Assembly (NCBI GenBank): GCA_937926205.1
Contig: CALEYL010000070.1
Location: 1 to 64,000, forward strand
Direction of reading: 5' to 3'
Length of the DNA: 64,000 nucleotides
Origin: an uncultured Saprospiraceae bacterium
GTDB taxonomy: Bacteria; Bacteroidota; Bacteroidia; Chitinophagales; Saprospiraceae
The stretch's first letter is position 1. Every line of letters starts with the position of its first letter. The notes under the pieces were generated by a model, which was not told where the DNA came from, made no database searches, and saw only the letters and a list, made by a program, of their open reading frames with translations. A program made the position numbers and the translations under genes. Below, one piece after another: positions 28,452 to 36,904 of this stretch.

Positions 28452-30212
28452 ATGTACCGTACGCACAACTGCGGAGCGCTCCGCATCGAACATGTTGGAA
28501 TAGAAGTTAAACTGAGTGGCTGGGTGCAAATCGGTCGCGATTTTGGCGGCCTGACTTTTATTGATTTGCGTGACCGCTATGGCGTAACCCAATTGGTTTT
28601 CAACATGGAAGATGATGCGGCTTTGTGTGAGCAGGCCCGCAAATTAGGCAGGGAGTTCGTCATCAGCGTATCCGGCCTGGTTCGCGAACGCAGCAGTAAA
28701 AACCCCAATCGGGCTACCGGCGACATTGAAATCCAGGTAAAATCGCTGGAAATCCTGAATCCATCCAAAGTGCCGCCGTTCACCATTGAAGACGACACCG
28801 ATGGCGGCGACGACCTGCGCATGAAATACCGCTATCTTGACCTGCGCCGTACGCCCATTCAACAAAATTTCGTTTTCCGCTCCAACCTGGCTATTGAAAC
28901 CCGGAAGTATCTAGCAGAAAATCACTTCCTGGAAATTGAAACGCCTTTCCTCATCAAAACGACCCCGGAAGGCGCCCGCGATTTTGTTGTCCCCAGCCGT
29001 ATGAATCAGGGGCAGTTTTATGCTTTGCCACAATCGCCACAAACGTTTAAACAAATCCTGATGGTAGCGGGCATGGACCGCTATTTTCAGATTGTAAAAT
29101 GCTTCCGCGATGAAGACCTGCGGGCCGACCGCCAGCCGGAATTCACGCAAATAGACTGCGAAATGGCTTTTGTGGAACGCGAAGACATCCTGCAAACTTT
29201 TGAAGGATTGACCAAACACCTGTTTAAAGCCACATTGGGAATGGATCTGCCTGATTTCCCCCGTATGAATTACGACGAAGCCATACTGCGTTACGGTTCA
29301 GATAAACCGGACCTGCGCTTTGGTATGGAATTCGTTGAACTCAACGACCTGACCCAGGGGAAAGGATTCCAGGTATTTGATGCCGCAGAACTGGTTGTTG
29401 GGATCTGTGCCGAGGGACAGGCCAACTACAGCCGCAAACAAACCGACGAACTGACCGAATGGATGAAGCGCCCTCAAATAGGTGCAAAAGGCCTGGTCTA
29501 TGTTAAATACGAAGCAGATGGCAGCCTGAAATCTTCTGTCGATAAATTTTATTCCGCAGATGATCTGAAAGCCTGGTGTACCCGTTTTGGCGCAAAACCC
29601 GGAGACCTGTTGCTCATCCTGTCGGGTGAAGCAGAAAAAACGCGCAAGCAGCTCGGTGAACTGCGTCTGGAAATGGGACGCCGCCTGGGTCTGATGAAAG
29701 CCGGCGATTTCAAACCGCTGTGGGTGCTCGACTTTCCGCTGCTGGAGTGGGACGATGACACGCAGCGTTTTTATGCCATGCACCACCCGTTCACTTCTCC
29801 TTTGCCGGAGGATGCCCCCAAAATGGCATCTACTGACCGCGAGGAGCTGAAAAGCATTCGCGCCAATGCCTACGACCTGGTCCTCAACGGCTCGGAAATT
29901 GGCGGTGGTTCTATCCGTATTCACAACCGCGATTTACAGTTCCGGAATTTCAATCTGCTGGGCTTTTCAGCTGAAGAAGCCGAAGCAAAGTTTGGCTTTC
30001 TGCTGGGCGCCTTTGAATTCGGCGCGCCGCCTCACGGAGGCATCGCTTTTGGCTTCGACCGCCTTTGCGCTGTCATGAACGGCCAGTCCTCCATACGCGA
30101 TTTCATTGCATTTCCAAAAAACAATCAGGGTCGCGATATGATGATAGATGCGCCATCGGGCATCGGACAGGATCAATTGGATGAATTGGCGCTTATGCTG
30201 AAAAAAGTATAG
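28452..30212 (+). CDS. aspS: Aspartate-tRNA ligase
   Basis: Charges tRNA-Asp with aspartate using ATP, in the cytoplasm. 586 residues, the bacterial long form. An OB-fold anticodon-binding domain (about 1-110, with GWVQIGRDFGGLTFIDLRDR) is followed by the class II catalytic core: motif 2 is RCFRDEDLRADRQPEFTQ and motif 3 GGIAFGFDRLCAVM. The GAD insertion lies at about 290-420. QSPQTFKQILMVAG and ETPFLIKTTPEGARDF are further family signatures. The ATG at 28452 follows an AT-rich stretch without a Shine-Dalgarno sequence, as expected for this phylum. The ahcY gene follows with its own promoter box. Confidence 0.97.
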   Translation: MYRTHNCGALRIEHVGIEVKLSGWVQIGRDFGGLTFIDLRDRYGVTQLVFNMEDDAALCEQARKLGREFVISVSGLVRERSSKNPNRATGDIEIQVKSLEILNPSKVPPFTIEDDTDGGDDLRMKYRYLDLRRTPIQQNFVFRSNLAIETRKYLAENHFLEIETPFLIKTTPEGARDFVVPSRMNQGQFYALPQSPQTFKQILMVAGMDRYFQIVKCFRDEDLRADRQPEFTQIDCEMAFVEREDILQTFEGLTKHLFKATLGMDLPDFPRMNYDEAILRYGSDKPDLRFGMEFVELNDLTQGKGFQVFDAAELVVGICAEGQANYSRKQTDELTEWMKRPQIGAKGLVYVKYEADGSLKSSVDKFYSADDLKAWCTRFGAKPGDLLLILSGEAEKTRKQLGELRLEMGRRLGLMKAGDFKPLWVLDFPLLEWDDDTQRFYAMHHPFTSPLPEDAPKMASTDREELKSIRANAYDLVLNGSEIGGGSIRIHNRDLQFRNFNLLGFSAEEAEAKFGFLLGAFEFGAPPHGGIAFGFDRLCAVMNGQSSIRDFIAFPKNNQGRDMMIDAPSGIGQDQLDELALMLKKV

Positions 30213-30291
30213 GTACTTGGAACCATCCCTTATGTTTGGTGTTCAGCAGATGTTTCTATCTGCCTAAGTAGTAATTGGGTACGATTTTTTT

Positions 30292-30299
30292 TACTTTTG
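30292..30299 (+). promoter_or_regulatory. -7 promoter box for ahcY
   Basis: TACTTTTG fits TAnnTTTG, preceded by a TTG at 30275-30277. It ends 35 bases before the ATG at 30335 and lies inside the extended frame that begins at 30275, which supports the later start. Confidence 0.55.
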
Positions 30300-30334
30300 C
30301 GGCGAAATTCATTTATCGCATTAAATTACAATAC

Positions 30335-31648
30335 ATGCAAGCCATAGAAAAAAAATTGCCTTTTAAAGTTAAAGACATCTCCCTGGCCGATTGGGGTCGG
30401 AAAGAAATTGAATTGGCAGAAGCCGAAATGCCCGGGCTGATGGCCCTGCGCGAAGAATATGGCGCTTCCAAACCGCTAAAGGGCGCCCGCATCGCCGGTT
30501 GCCTCCACATGACCATACAAACGGCCGTACTGATTGAAACCCTCATTGAATTGGGTGCAGAAGTCTCCTGGTCGTCCTGCAACATTTTCTCAACACAGGA
30601 TCATGCAGCAGCTGCCATCGCTGCAGCCGGCATCCCTGTGTTTGCCTGGAAAGGCATGACGGAAGAAGAATTCTGGTGGTCAATTGAACAAACGCTGTAT
30701 GCTTTTGAAGGCAATCAGCCCCTGAACATGATCCTTGACGACGGTGGCGACCTGACCAATATTGTGCTCGACCAGCGCCCTGAGTTGATTGCAGGTATCC
30801 GCGGATTGAGCGAAGAAACAACGACTGGTGTACACCGCCTCTATGATCGCATGAACGAAGGCACCCTGCCTTTGCCTGCCATCAACGTGAACGACTCGGT
30901 TACAAAGTCTAAATTTGACAATAAATACGGTTGTAAAGAATCTTGTGTTGACGCCATCCGCCGTGCAACGGACATCATGATGGCTGGCAAAGTGGCTGTC
31001 GTTGCAGGTTATGGCGACGTTGGAAAAGGGACTGCTGCATCGCTGCGCGGCGCCGGGTGCCGGGTTATCGTTACCGAAATCGACCCTATTTGCGCCTTGC
31101 AGGCCGCTATGGATGGCTATGAGGTAAAGAAAATGGTGAATGCCATTCCGCGCGCCGATATTGTGGTGACCGCTACCGGCAACTGCGACATCATCACGGA
31201 AGAGCATTTTTACCTGATGAAAGACAAAGCCATCCTGTGCAATATCGGTCACTTTGACAATGAAATTGACATGGCCTGGTTGAATGAAAACTTTGGTCAT
31301 GCCAAAATCAACATCAAGCCGCAGGTAGACAAATATACCCTTAATGGCAAAGACATCATCCTGCTGGCAGAGGGCCGTCTGGTAAACCTGGGTTGCGCTA
31401 CCGGTCACCCATCGTTCGTTATGTCCAACTCCTTTACCAATCAGGTATTGGCACAGATCGAACTCTGGAAAAATGCAGATAAATACGAAAATAAGGTCTA
31501 TACGCTTCCGAAACACCTCGATGAGCAGGTTGCCCGCCTCCACTTGTCGAAAATCGGCGTAGAACTCGAAGATCTCAACAAAAAACAAGCGGATTATATC
31601 GGCGTGAAAGCGGAAGGCCCGTACAAGCCGGAATACTACCGTTATTAA
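30335..31648 (+). CDS. ahcY: Adenosylhomocysteinase (S-adenosylhomocysteine hydrolase)
   Basis: Hydrolyses S-adenosylhomocysteine, the by-product of methyl transfer, to adenosine and homocysteine with bound NAD. 437 residues from the chosen start. CLHMTIQTAVLIETL and SCNIFSTQDHAAAAIA are substrate-site signatures, VVAGYGDVGKGTAASL the NAD loop, CNIGHFDNEID the domain hinge, and the protein ends in the conserved PYKPEYYRY. The frame continues upstream to 30275, but MQAIEKKLPFKVKD is the natural N-terminus and a promoter box lies between. Tandem palindromic repeats begin directly after the stop. Confidence 0.97.
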   Translation: MQAIEKKLPFKVKDISLADWGRKEIELAEAEMPGLMALREEYGASKPLKGARIAGCLHMTIQTAVLIETLIELGAEVSWSSCNIFSTQDHAAAAIAAAGIPVFAWKGMTEEEFWWSIEQTLYAFEGNQPLNMILDDGGDLTNIVLDQRPELIAGIRGLSEETTTGVHRLYDRMNEGTLPLPAINVNDSVTKSKFDNKYGCKESCVDAIRRATDIMMAGKVAVVAGYGDVGKGTAASLRGAGCRVIVTEIDPICALQAAMDGYEVKKMVNAIPRADIVVTATGNCDIITEEHFYLMKDKAILCNIGHFDNEIDMAWLNENFGHAKINIKPQVDKYTLNGKDIILLAEGRLVNLGCATGHPSFVMSNSFTNQVLAQIELWKNADKYENKVYTLPKHLDEQVARLHLSKIGVELEDLNKKQADYIGVKAEGPYKPEYYRY

Positions 31649-31765
31649 AAGGTGACACCTCTCCCCAAAGAGGTGTTACCTTTCTCGAAAGCAACATGAA
31701 AGAGGTGACACCTCTCCAAGAGGTGTTACCTTTCTCTAAAGCAACATGAAAGAGGTGTCACCTCT
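31649..31765. repeat. Tandem palindromic repeat (about 2.4 units of 50-53 bp)
   Basis: Units contain GAGGTGACACCTCTCC, AAGAGGTGTTACCTTTCTC and AAAGCAACATGAAA. Each has a palindromic core AGAGGTGACACCTCT. The first spacing is 53 bases, the second 50, owing to an extra CCA-type insertion. It fills the gap between the convergent genes ahcY and the serine hydrolase and probably doubles as a bidirectional terminator. Confidence 0.75.
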
Positions 31766-31772
31766 GCCTATG

Positions 31773-33449
31773 CTACTTCACTTTCTTCCCCGACATTTCC
31801 TGCCCACCCTGAAACAAGGTCATGGAAGTCGCGATACCCTGATCATTGGTGTGAAACTCAACGACCGCATCCACTACTTTGAGGAAAAATCGATTCGGTG
31901 ATTCTGCAAAGACTTCAAAACGCGGCTGTCCGGTCGGCTGGCAATACAGTTGAGCCCCTTCCCGGGTGACGACAATGATGAAATTGGGCGCCAGTTCGTA
32001 TTCTCCTAAAAACTTATCCAATTCTCCTTCACTCAACTGCATTTCCTGGCGCGCAGCAGGCAATGGTTTGTCTGTTTTGATCCAGGTATGATCGGCGGCA
32101 GTGCGATCGCTGACCACTGCTTTTACAACTTTTTTATCGCCTTTCTTTTCGCGTTCAAATGCAATGCGCGCAAAAGAATCCTCAAAGAAAAACTGGTCGC
32201 GCCCCATGGGCTGAAGCTTAAATATCGAACCTCCGGTGCGTTGTGAAAAGAGCTGACCGGAATTCGCAGTGATGAAGCGCTGCTCCTTCTTTTCGTTTTC
32301 GTAAACACCAACATAATCCTCCAGTGATTTGGCATCTATGGCAATGGGTGTCGGCTGATAAGGCCTGCCCAGAAGGGCAGCCGCCATTTTTGCAGCAGGA
32401 TCGCCGGGCGGGTTGCAATCGCAGTTGGTAAGCATGGCCACACACACATCCTCGCCCGGCAGGTAGATGAGTTCGCTCAAAAAGCCGTTGATACCGCCGC
32501 TGTGTTCAACGGTGGACGAACCAAGCAGGTTGCCGATTTGCCAGCCAAAACCATAGTGCGTATTCTGGCCATTGGGCAATATCTGAGGGGTGAAAGCTTG
32601 CTTTAAAGACTCTTTTTTAAGCACTTTCCCGCTGTGAACTGCTTTTGTCCATATGAACAGGTCTTCTACCGTTGATAGCAGGGAGCCTGCTGCGTAAGGT
32701 TGCGTCATGCTCAGGTATCCGGCATGGACATACGGGCCATCCGGGCCTGGTTTGCTGTAGCCATCTGCCCGGTTTTTAATAATGGGTTGTACATCACCGT
32801 AATAAGAGTTCTTCATCCCCAGGGGTTTAAAAAACTGTTCGTCGATGTATTCCGCATAGGTTTTACCCGATACTTTTTCAATGATGTAGCCCAGCAGGAT
32901 GTAACCGGAGTTGTTGTAATTCCAGTCGGCGCCGGGTTCAAACTCCATCGGCTGATTTTTGAAATAATCCACCAGTTCCAGGGGAGTAAAATCTTTGCGT
33001 CGGGTCATTTCATCCCATTCCTCCATATTGGTATAGCTCTTAATGCCGGAAGTATGGTTGAGCAATTGAGTGACCGTAATTCGTTTGCCCTGAGTCGGGT
33101 AATCGGGAATGAATTTGGTCAGGTCATCTTCGAGAGAGAGCTTCCCCTCTTCAACAAGGCGTAAAATGGCGGTAGCCGTAAATTGCTTGGTTACCGATCC
33201 GATGCGAAAAACATGGTCAGGGCGCAAAGGAACATTGAGCTCCATATCGGCCATACCAATTGCCTTTTGGTAAATGATTTTCCCTTTTCGGGCAACCAGA
33301 ACAGTGGCGCCAGGCCCGTCTGTTTTAAAACTTTCCTGAAGAATTTTGTCAAATTCGGCGCTTGCAGCTGCATCCGACAGTTGTGCCGATAATGGGAACA
33401 AAGGACCTGCCAGTCCTCCGAGCAACAAAAAAAGTCGATATAACTTCAT
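31773..33449 (-). CDS. Exported serine hydrolase of the class C beta-lactamase fold
   Basis: A 558-residue exported hydrolase (serine beta-lactamase-like, Pfam Beta-lactamase). A signal peptide (MKLYRLFLLLGGLAGPLFPL, cleavage near SAQ) precedes the catalytic domain (about 30-360). SVTK (Ser85, Lys88) is the nucleophile motif, YNNSGY the Tyr motif (Asn in place of the usual Ser) and HSGG the third motif. The last 180 residues form a C-terminal beta domain often found in these peptidase/esterase relatives. The substrate is unknown; muropeptide, D-amino peptide or ester are all possible and true penicillin hydrolysis is not implied. The frame runs to 33503, but ATG 33449 starts the signal peptide. 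A second, distinct member lies at 34196. Confidence 0.88.
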   Translation of the reverse strand: MKLYRLFLLLGGLAGPLFPLSAQLSDAAASAEFDKILQESFKTDGPGATVLVARKGKIIYQKAIGMADMELNVPLRPDHVFRIGSVTKQFTATAILRLVEEGKLSLEDDLTKFIPDYPTQGKRITVTQLLNHTSGIKSYTNMEEWDEMTRRKDFTPLELVDYFKNQPMEFEPGADWNYNNSGYILLGYIIEKVSGKTYAEYIDEQFFKPLGMKNSYYGDVQPIIKNRADGYSKPGPDGPYVHAGYLSMTQPYAAGSLLSTVEDLFIWTKAVHSGKVLKKESLKQAFTPQILPNGQNTHYGFGWQIGNLLGSSTVEHSGGINGFLSELIYLPGEDVCVAMLTNCDCNPPGDPAAKMAAALLGRPYQPTPIAIDAKSLEDYVGVYENEKKEQRFITANSGQLFSQRTGGSIFKLQPMGRDQFFFEDSFARIAFEREKKGDKKVVKAVVSDRTAADHTWIKTDKPLPAARQEMQLSEGELDKFLGEYELAPNFIIVVTREGAQLYCQPTGQPRFEVFAESPNRFFLKVVDAVVEFHTNDQGIATSMTLFQGGQEMSGKKVK

Positions 33450-33478
33450 GATATAAGATGGTTTTGGTTTGAATGGCC

Positions 33479-33486
33479 CAAACTTA
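33479..33486 (-). promoter_or_regulatory. -7 promoter box for the minus-strand serine hydrolase
   Basis: On the minus strand this reads TAAGTTTG, a TAnnTTTG match 29 bases upstream of the start at 33449. It lies within the rejected N-terminal extension of that gene. Confidence 0.45.
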
Positions 33487-33548
33487 GGCGCAATCGAGCC
33501 CAAACCACAAAAGAAACCGACAAGTAAACGGCATTTTCCGTCAACCGG

Positions 33549-34085
33549 TTAAAATTGATTTTTCCACATCATGCTTTCTACCGGTTTATCGGTGCGCAGG
33601 TTGTACTTTGCATTCGCTTTACGGTTGTAATAATGCTCAATGTCGCCTTCCACCTGAAAGTAAATCAACTGGCCAATCGGCATGCCCGGATAGACGCGTA
33701 CCGGTTGGGTGCAGGAAATTTCCAGCGTCCAGGTATTGCAAAAACCGACATCGCCTTTACCGGCAGTTGCGTGAATGTCGATGCCCAGCCTGCCCACACT
33801 CGATTTTCCTTCCAGAAACGGCACAGAAGCATGGGTTTCTGTGTATTCTTCGGTAACGCCGAGGTACAAAATGCCGGGATAAAGCACATAGCCCTCCGCA
33901 GGCATCTCGATGTATTCGATTTTATTGTGCTTACGGGCATCCAGAATCTGGTCTTTGTAAACGGCGATCCACTTGCTTAAATGAACATCGTAAGAGTTGG
34001 TACCGAGGCATTCCCTGTCAAAAGGTTCAATGACGATGGAGCCGTCGAGAATGCTTTCCAGAATTTTTTTATCGCTAAGGATCAT
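33549..34085 (-). CDS. dcd: dCTP deaminase
   Basis: Deaminates dCTP to dUTP, feeding dTTP synthesis. 178 residues, normal for the trimeric family. MILSDKKILESILDGSIVIE is close to the universal N-terminus. LEGKSSVGRLGI contains the conserved GKSS-x-x-R loop and the nearby active-site residues, and PGMPIGQLIYF is the C-terminal nucleotide-binding turn. There is no fused dUTPase; whether the product is dUTP or dUMP cannot be told from sequence. It is a lone gene between two outward-facing serine hydrolases. Confidence 0.95.
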   Translation of the reverse strand: MILSDKKILESILDGSIVIEPFDRECLGTNSYDVHLSKWIAVYKDQILDARKHNKIEYIEMPAEGYVLYPGILYLGVTEEYTETHASVPFLEGKSSVGRLGIDIHATAGKGDVGFCNTWTLEISCTQPVRVYPGMPIGQLIYFQVEGDIEHYYNRKANAKYNLRTDKPVESMMWKNQF

Positions 34086-34195
34086 TCTTTTAGGTTAATT
34101 TGAGTGGCGAAGATATTCTTTTTCACGCTCAGTATTCAAGCCGTATGACCGGCAATTGACCGTTTTTTTATTAAACTTGTAAAAAAATAGATACC

Positions 34196-35731
34196 ATGAA
34201 GCTAATCCTTCCGATTCCTTTTTTCATCCTGGCGTGCTTTTCCACGAACATCCTTTTTGCACAGGCAGACATCAAAGCATTGGATCGCTATTGCGAACAG
34301 GCCCAGACAGATTGGAAAACGCCCGGCATGTCGGTCGGCATCATTAAAGATGGTCAGGTCGTTTTGGCCAAAGGATATGGCCTTGCAGAAGCAGGCAAGT
34401 CAGCGAAAGCAGATGAAAATACGCTCTATTCCATTGCATCCAATACCAAAGCTTTTATCGCGACCTCCCTCGCCATGCTGGTGGAAGAAGGTAAACTCAG
34501 CTGGGACGACCCTGTGCAAAAGTACCTGCCCTGGTTTAAACTCTACGATCCTTATGTCAGCGCCCATGCCAGTGTGCGCGATCTGCTCTGCCACCGGGTA
34601 GGCCTCGGGACTTTCAGTGGCGATGTGGTTTGGTACAAAAGCAATTACAGCGCGGAAGAAGTCGTGCGCCGCGCTGCCGAACTGCCCCAGGCTTACGAAT
34701 ACCGCGCCGGCTATGGCTATTCCAATCTCATGTTCATCGCTGCCGGAGAACTCATTCAGGCTGTGAGCGGCAAAAAATGGGACGCGTTTGTCCAGGAGCG
34801 TATCTTAACACCTCTGGGTATGGCACGTACGGTAACTTCCGTAAATGCCCTGCCCAAAATCACTAACGTCGCTTCGCCACACAAGCCAGTAGATGGCGTC
34901 AACCAGCCTATTCCATGGGTAAACTGGGACAATATGGGCGCAGCAGGCGGCATCATCTCCAGCGCCTCAGACATGCTGAAATGGCTGCAGTGGAACCTCG
35001 ATGAGGGCAAATTAAACGGCAAATCCCTGCTGCCCGCTAATGCACTCAGGGAGCTCTGGCAAGCTCAAAACATCATCCGCATTGGAGAAGGGGGGCGAAA
35101 ACTTTTCCCCATGCGCAATTTTTCAATGTACGGCCTGGGTTGGGGACTGTTTGATTACAACGGCCATCTGGTGGTGTCGCACAGTGGCGGCTACGATGGT
35201 ATGTACTCGCGCACTTTTTTTGTACCGGATCTGAAACTCGGCGGCGTCATCCTCACCAATGGCATGACAGGAGTAGGCAATGCCCTCATGTATCAGGTAT
35301 TGGATATGTATACCAACGGGGCAAAAAAGGATTGGAGCAAAGAATTGCTGGAACGTGAAAAAGCCGGCCAGGCTAATCATGACGCCGATATGAAGCAGTT
35401 GAAAGACAAGCGGGTAAGCGGCACGCAACCTTCGCTCGCCCTCGAAAAATACACCGGGCTCTATCGCAGCAAGTTCTACGGCGACATTCGGATTATTTCA
35501 GATAAGGGCGGCCTTGCCATCAAGTTTTTGCCTGCTGACGGCCTTAGTGCAACACTCTCTCACTGGCACTTTGACACATTTGAGTTGAAATGGGCAGAGC
35601 CACAAGCCTGGTTTGATTTTGGTACGGTACAATTCCTGTTAAACAACGCAGGAGAGCCGAACGAACTGCGCTTTGAGGTTCCGAACGGCGATATCTTTTT
35701 TGATGAAATTCATGCAGTGAAAGTAAACTAA
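34196..35731 (+). CDS. Exported serine hydrolase of the class C beta-lactamase fold (second)
   Basis: A 511-residue exported relative of the 31773 protein, with a different C-terminal half. Signal peptide about 1-23 (ending FAQ). Ser82 and Lys85 form SNTK in YSIASNTKAFIA, YGYSNL is the Tyr motif with its usual Ser-Asn, and VSHSGGYDG the third motif. The last 100 residues (YTGLYRSKFYGDIRI) are the lipocalin-like beta domain (DUF3471-like) common in this group. The substrate is not predicted. It could act on D-amino-acid peptides or esters in the periplasm. The final A of its TAA stop is the first base of the MITE-like element. Confidence 0.88.
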   Translation: MKLILPIPFFILACFSTNILFAQADIKALDRYCEQAQTDWKTPGMSVGIIKDGQVVLAKGYGLAEAGKSAKADENTLYSIASNTKAFIATSLAMLVEEGKLSWDDPVQKYLPWFKLYDPYVSAHASVRDLLCHRVGLGTFSGDVVWYKSNYSAEEVVRRAAELPQAYEYRAGYGYSNLMFIAAGELIQAVSGKKWDAFVQERILTPLGMARTVTSVNALPKITNVASPHKPVDGVNQPIPWVNWDNMGAAGGIISSASDMLKWLQWNLDEGKLNGKSLLPANALRELWQAQNIIRIGEGGRKLFPMRNFSMYGLGWGLFDYNGHLVVSHSGGYDGMYSRTFFVPDLKLGGVILTNGMTGVGNALMYQVLDMYTNGAKKDWSKELLEREKAGQANHDADMKQLKDKRVSGTQPSLALEKYTGLYRSKFYGDIRIISDKGGLAIKFLPADGLSATLSHWHFDTFELKWAEPQAWFDFGTVQFLLNNAGEPNELRFEVPNGDIFFDEIHAVKVN

Positions 35732-35892
35732 GAGCTTGTTCGGGATTTTCTGATTGAGCGAGGGTGAGAAAATTTTGTTTTAGACAAGGCGGATTTTGCA
35801 ATCATAGCCGGCAGCTATGGTGAGAAAATCCAACGATGTATAAATTAAAATTTGCCGACCGTAGTCAATTGAGGAATTCCCGAACAAGCTCT
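35731..35892. mobile_element. 162-bp MITE-like element with terminal inverted repeats
   Basis: The left end AGAGCTTGTTCGGGA and the right end TCCCGAACAAGCTCT are exact complements; the interior is unrelated to coding sequence and contains short internal palindromes such as ATAGCCGGCAGCTAT. No transposase is encoded, so mobility would need an enzyme acting in trans. The element exactly fills the space between two convergent genes, touching the TAA of the left gene and supplying part of the TAG of the right gene. Relics of the same ends lie at 1112 and 12676. It could also act as a bidirectional terminator. Confidence 0.7.
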
Positions 35893-36832
35893 AAGCAAAC
35901 AACAGCCTGATCTTTTCTGCCAATACCCGGGCGTGCCCCTCTTCCGCCTCGTGCGACCATCCGGCGATGTGCGGCGTTAGAATTACGTTGTCGGAATGGC
36001 GCAGAAACTGAAACGGCGCCGGCAAGGCATTCGGTTCGAGGTGTGCAAACGATGCTTCTTCATACTCATGAACATCCAGTGCGGCGCCCGCTACTTTTCC
36101 GCTTTGGAGGTGCGCCATCAGGGCAGTGGTATCGAGTACCAGTCCTCTTGCTGTATTGATGAGGTATATGGGTTTGCGGAAGCTGCTTAAAAAAGCATCG
36201 TTGACCAGGTGGTGGTTTTCTGGCATATAAGGAATGTGCAGGCTGATAACGTCGCTTTCGCGAAAAAGCGTTTCCATATCTGCTTCTGCAGCGAATGCGT
36301 CGCCGTAGTTTACCCTGAATTTGTCATAAGCCAGCACCCTGCACCCGAAGCCAGTGAGACGATGCGCAAAAGCCTGTCCCATGTTGCCGTAACCAATGAT
36401 GCCGACTGTTTTGCCTTTCAGTTCTGTGGCGCGATTTGCAGCCCTGATCCACTGACCTGCGCGTACCTGCCGGTCTGCGAGGGCAATGCGGTTCATCAGG
36501 CCAAGCAGCAGGGCGATCGTGTGTTCACCCACCGTATCGCGGCTTCCTTCAGGAGAAGTCAGCACGGTAATGCCCTTCGCTGCTGCCGCTTCCAGGTCAA
36601 TGTGTTCTGTACCGACACCCCAACGAGCCACGCAGCGCAAACGGCTTGATTTGCTTAGAAAAGCCTCATCAATGCGAAACCTGCTCCGCAACACAATGCC
36701 ATCAAAACCGGGCAGTAAAGCTGCTGTTTCTTCAAGCGTGGCCACACTGCCATCGTGGCATTCAAACCCCTGTGCACTGAGGCTTTCCCAGAGCAAGGGG
36801 TGGACTTTATCGGAGAAAAGGATGCGGTTCAT
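35891..36832 (-). CDS. NAD-dependent D-2-hydroxyacid dehydrogenase
   Basis: A 313-residue dehydrogenase of the 3-phosphoglycerate dehydrogenase-like group. It reduces a 2-keto acid to the D-hydroxyacid or the reverse. The N-terminal substrate domain is followed by the Rossmann fold with GIIGYGNMGQAF and the Asp (VLAYDKF) that selects NAD; NTARGLVLDT carries the substrate Arg and HIAGWSHEA the catalytic His. LRCVARWGVGTEHIDLEAAA is also typical. It lacks the extra C-terminal ACT domain of long SerA forms, so it may be the serine-pathway enzyme or another member. The frame extends to 36871, but MNRILFSDKVHPLLWE at 36832 is the natural start. Its stop codon overlaps the MITE-like element. Confidence 0.9.
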   Translation of the reverse strand: MNRILFSDKVHPLLWESLSAQGFECHDGSVATLEETAALLPGFDGIVLRSRFRIDEAFLSKSSRLRCVARWGVGTEHIDLEAAAAKGITVLTSPEGSRDTVGEHTIALLLGLMNRIALADRQVRAGQWIRAANRATELKGKTVGIIGYGNMGQAFAHRLTGFGCRVLAYDKFRVNYGDAFAAEADMETLFRESDVISLHIPYMPENHHLVNDAFLSSFRKPIYLINTARGLVLDTTALMAHLQSGKVAGAALDVHEYEEASFAHLEPNALPAPFQFLRHSDNVILTPHIAGWSHEAEEGHARVLAEKIRLLFA

Positions 36833-36854
36833 TCTTTTTAAATTGGCAAAAAGC

Positions 36855-36897
36855 AAAGGGCAAATTGGCAAACTTGCCCTTTGCCAATTTGCCCTTT
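36855..36897. terminator. Long hairpin between glgP and the dehydrogenase
   Basis: Perfect 17-base arms (AAAGGGCAAATTGGCAA and complement) around a nine-base loop that itself repeats part of the arm. It lies directly after the minus-strand stop of the phosphorylase gene, so it is a plausible terminator. The GGCAAATTGGCAA pattern recurs near 23044 and 52780. Confidence 0.6.
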
Positions 36898-36904
36898 TAA
36901 AAAT

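Noticed and set aside
31649..31765. A short CRISPR-like array
   Set aside because: The units are contiguous, without unique spacers of regular length, and no cas gene is present.
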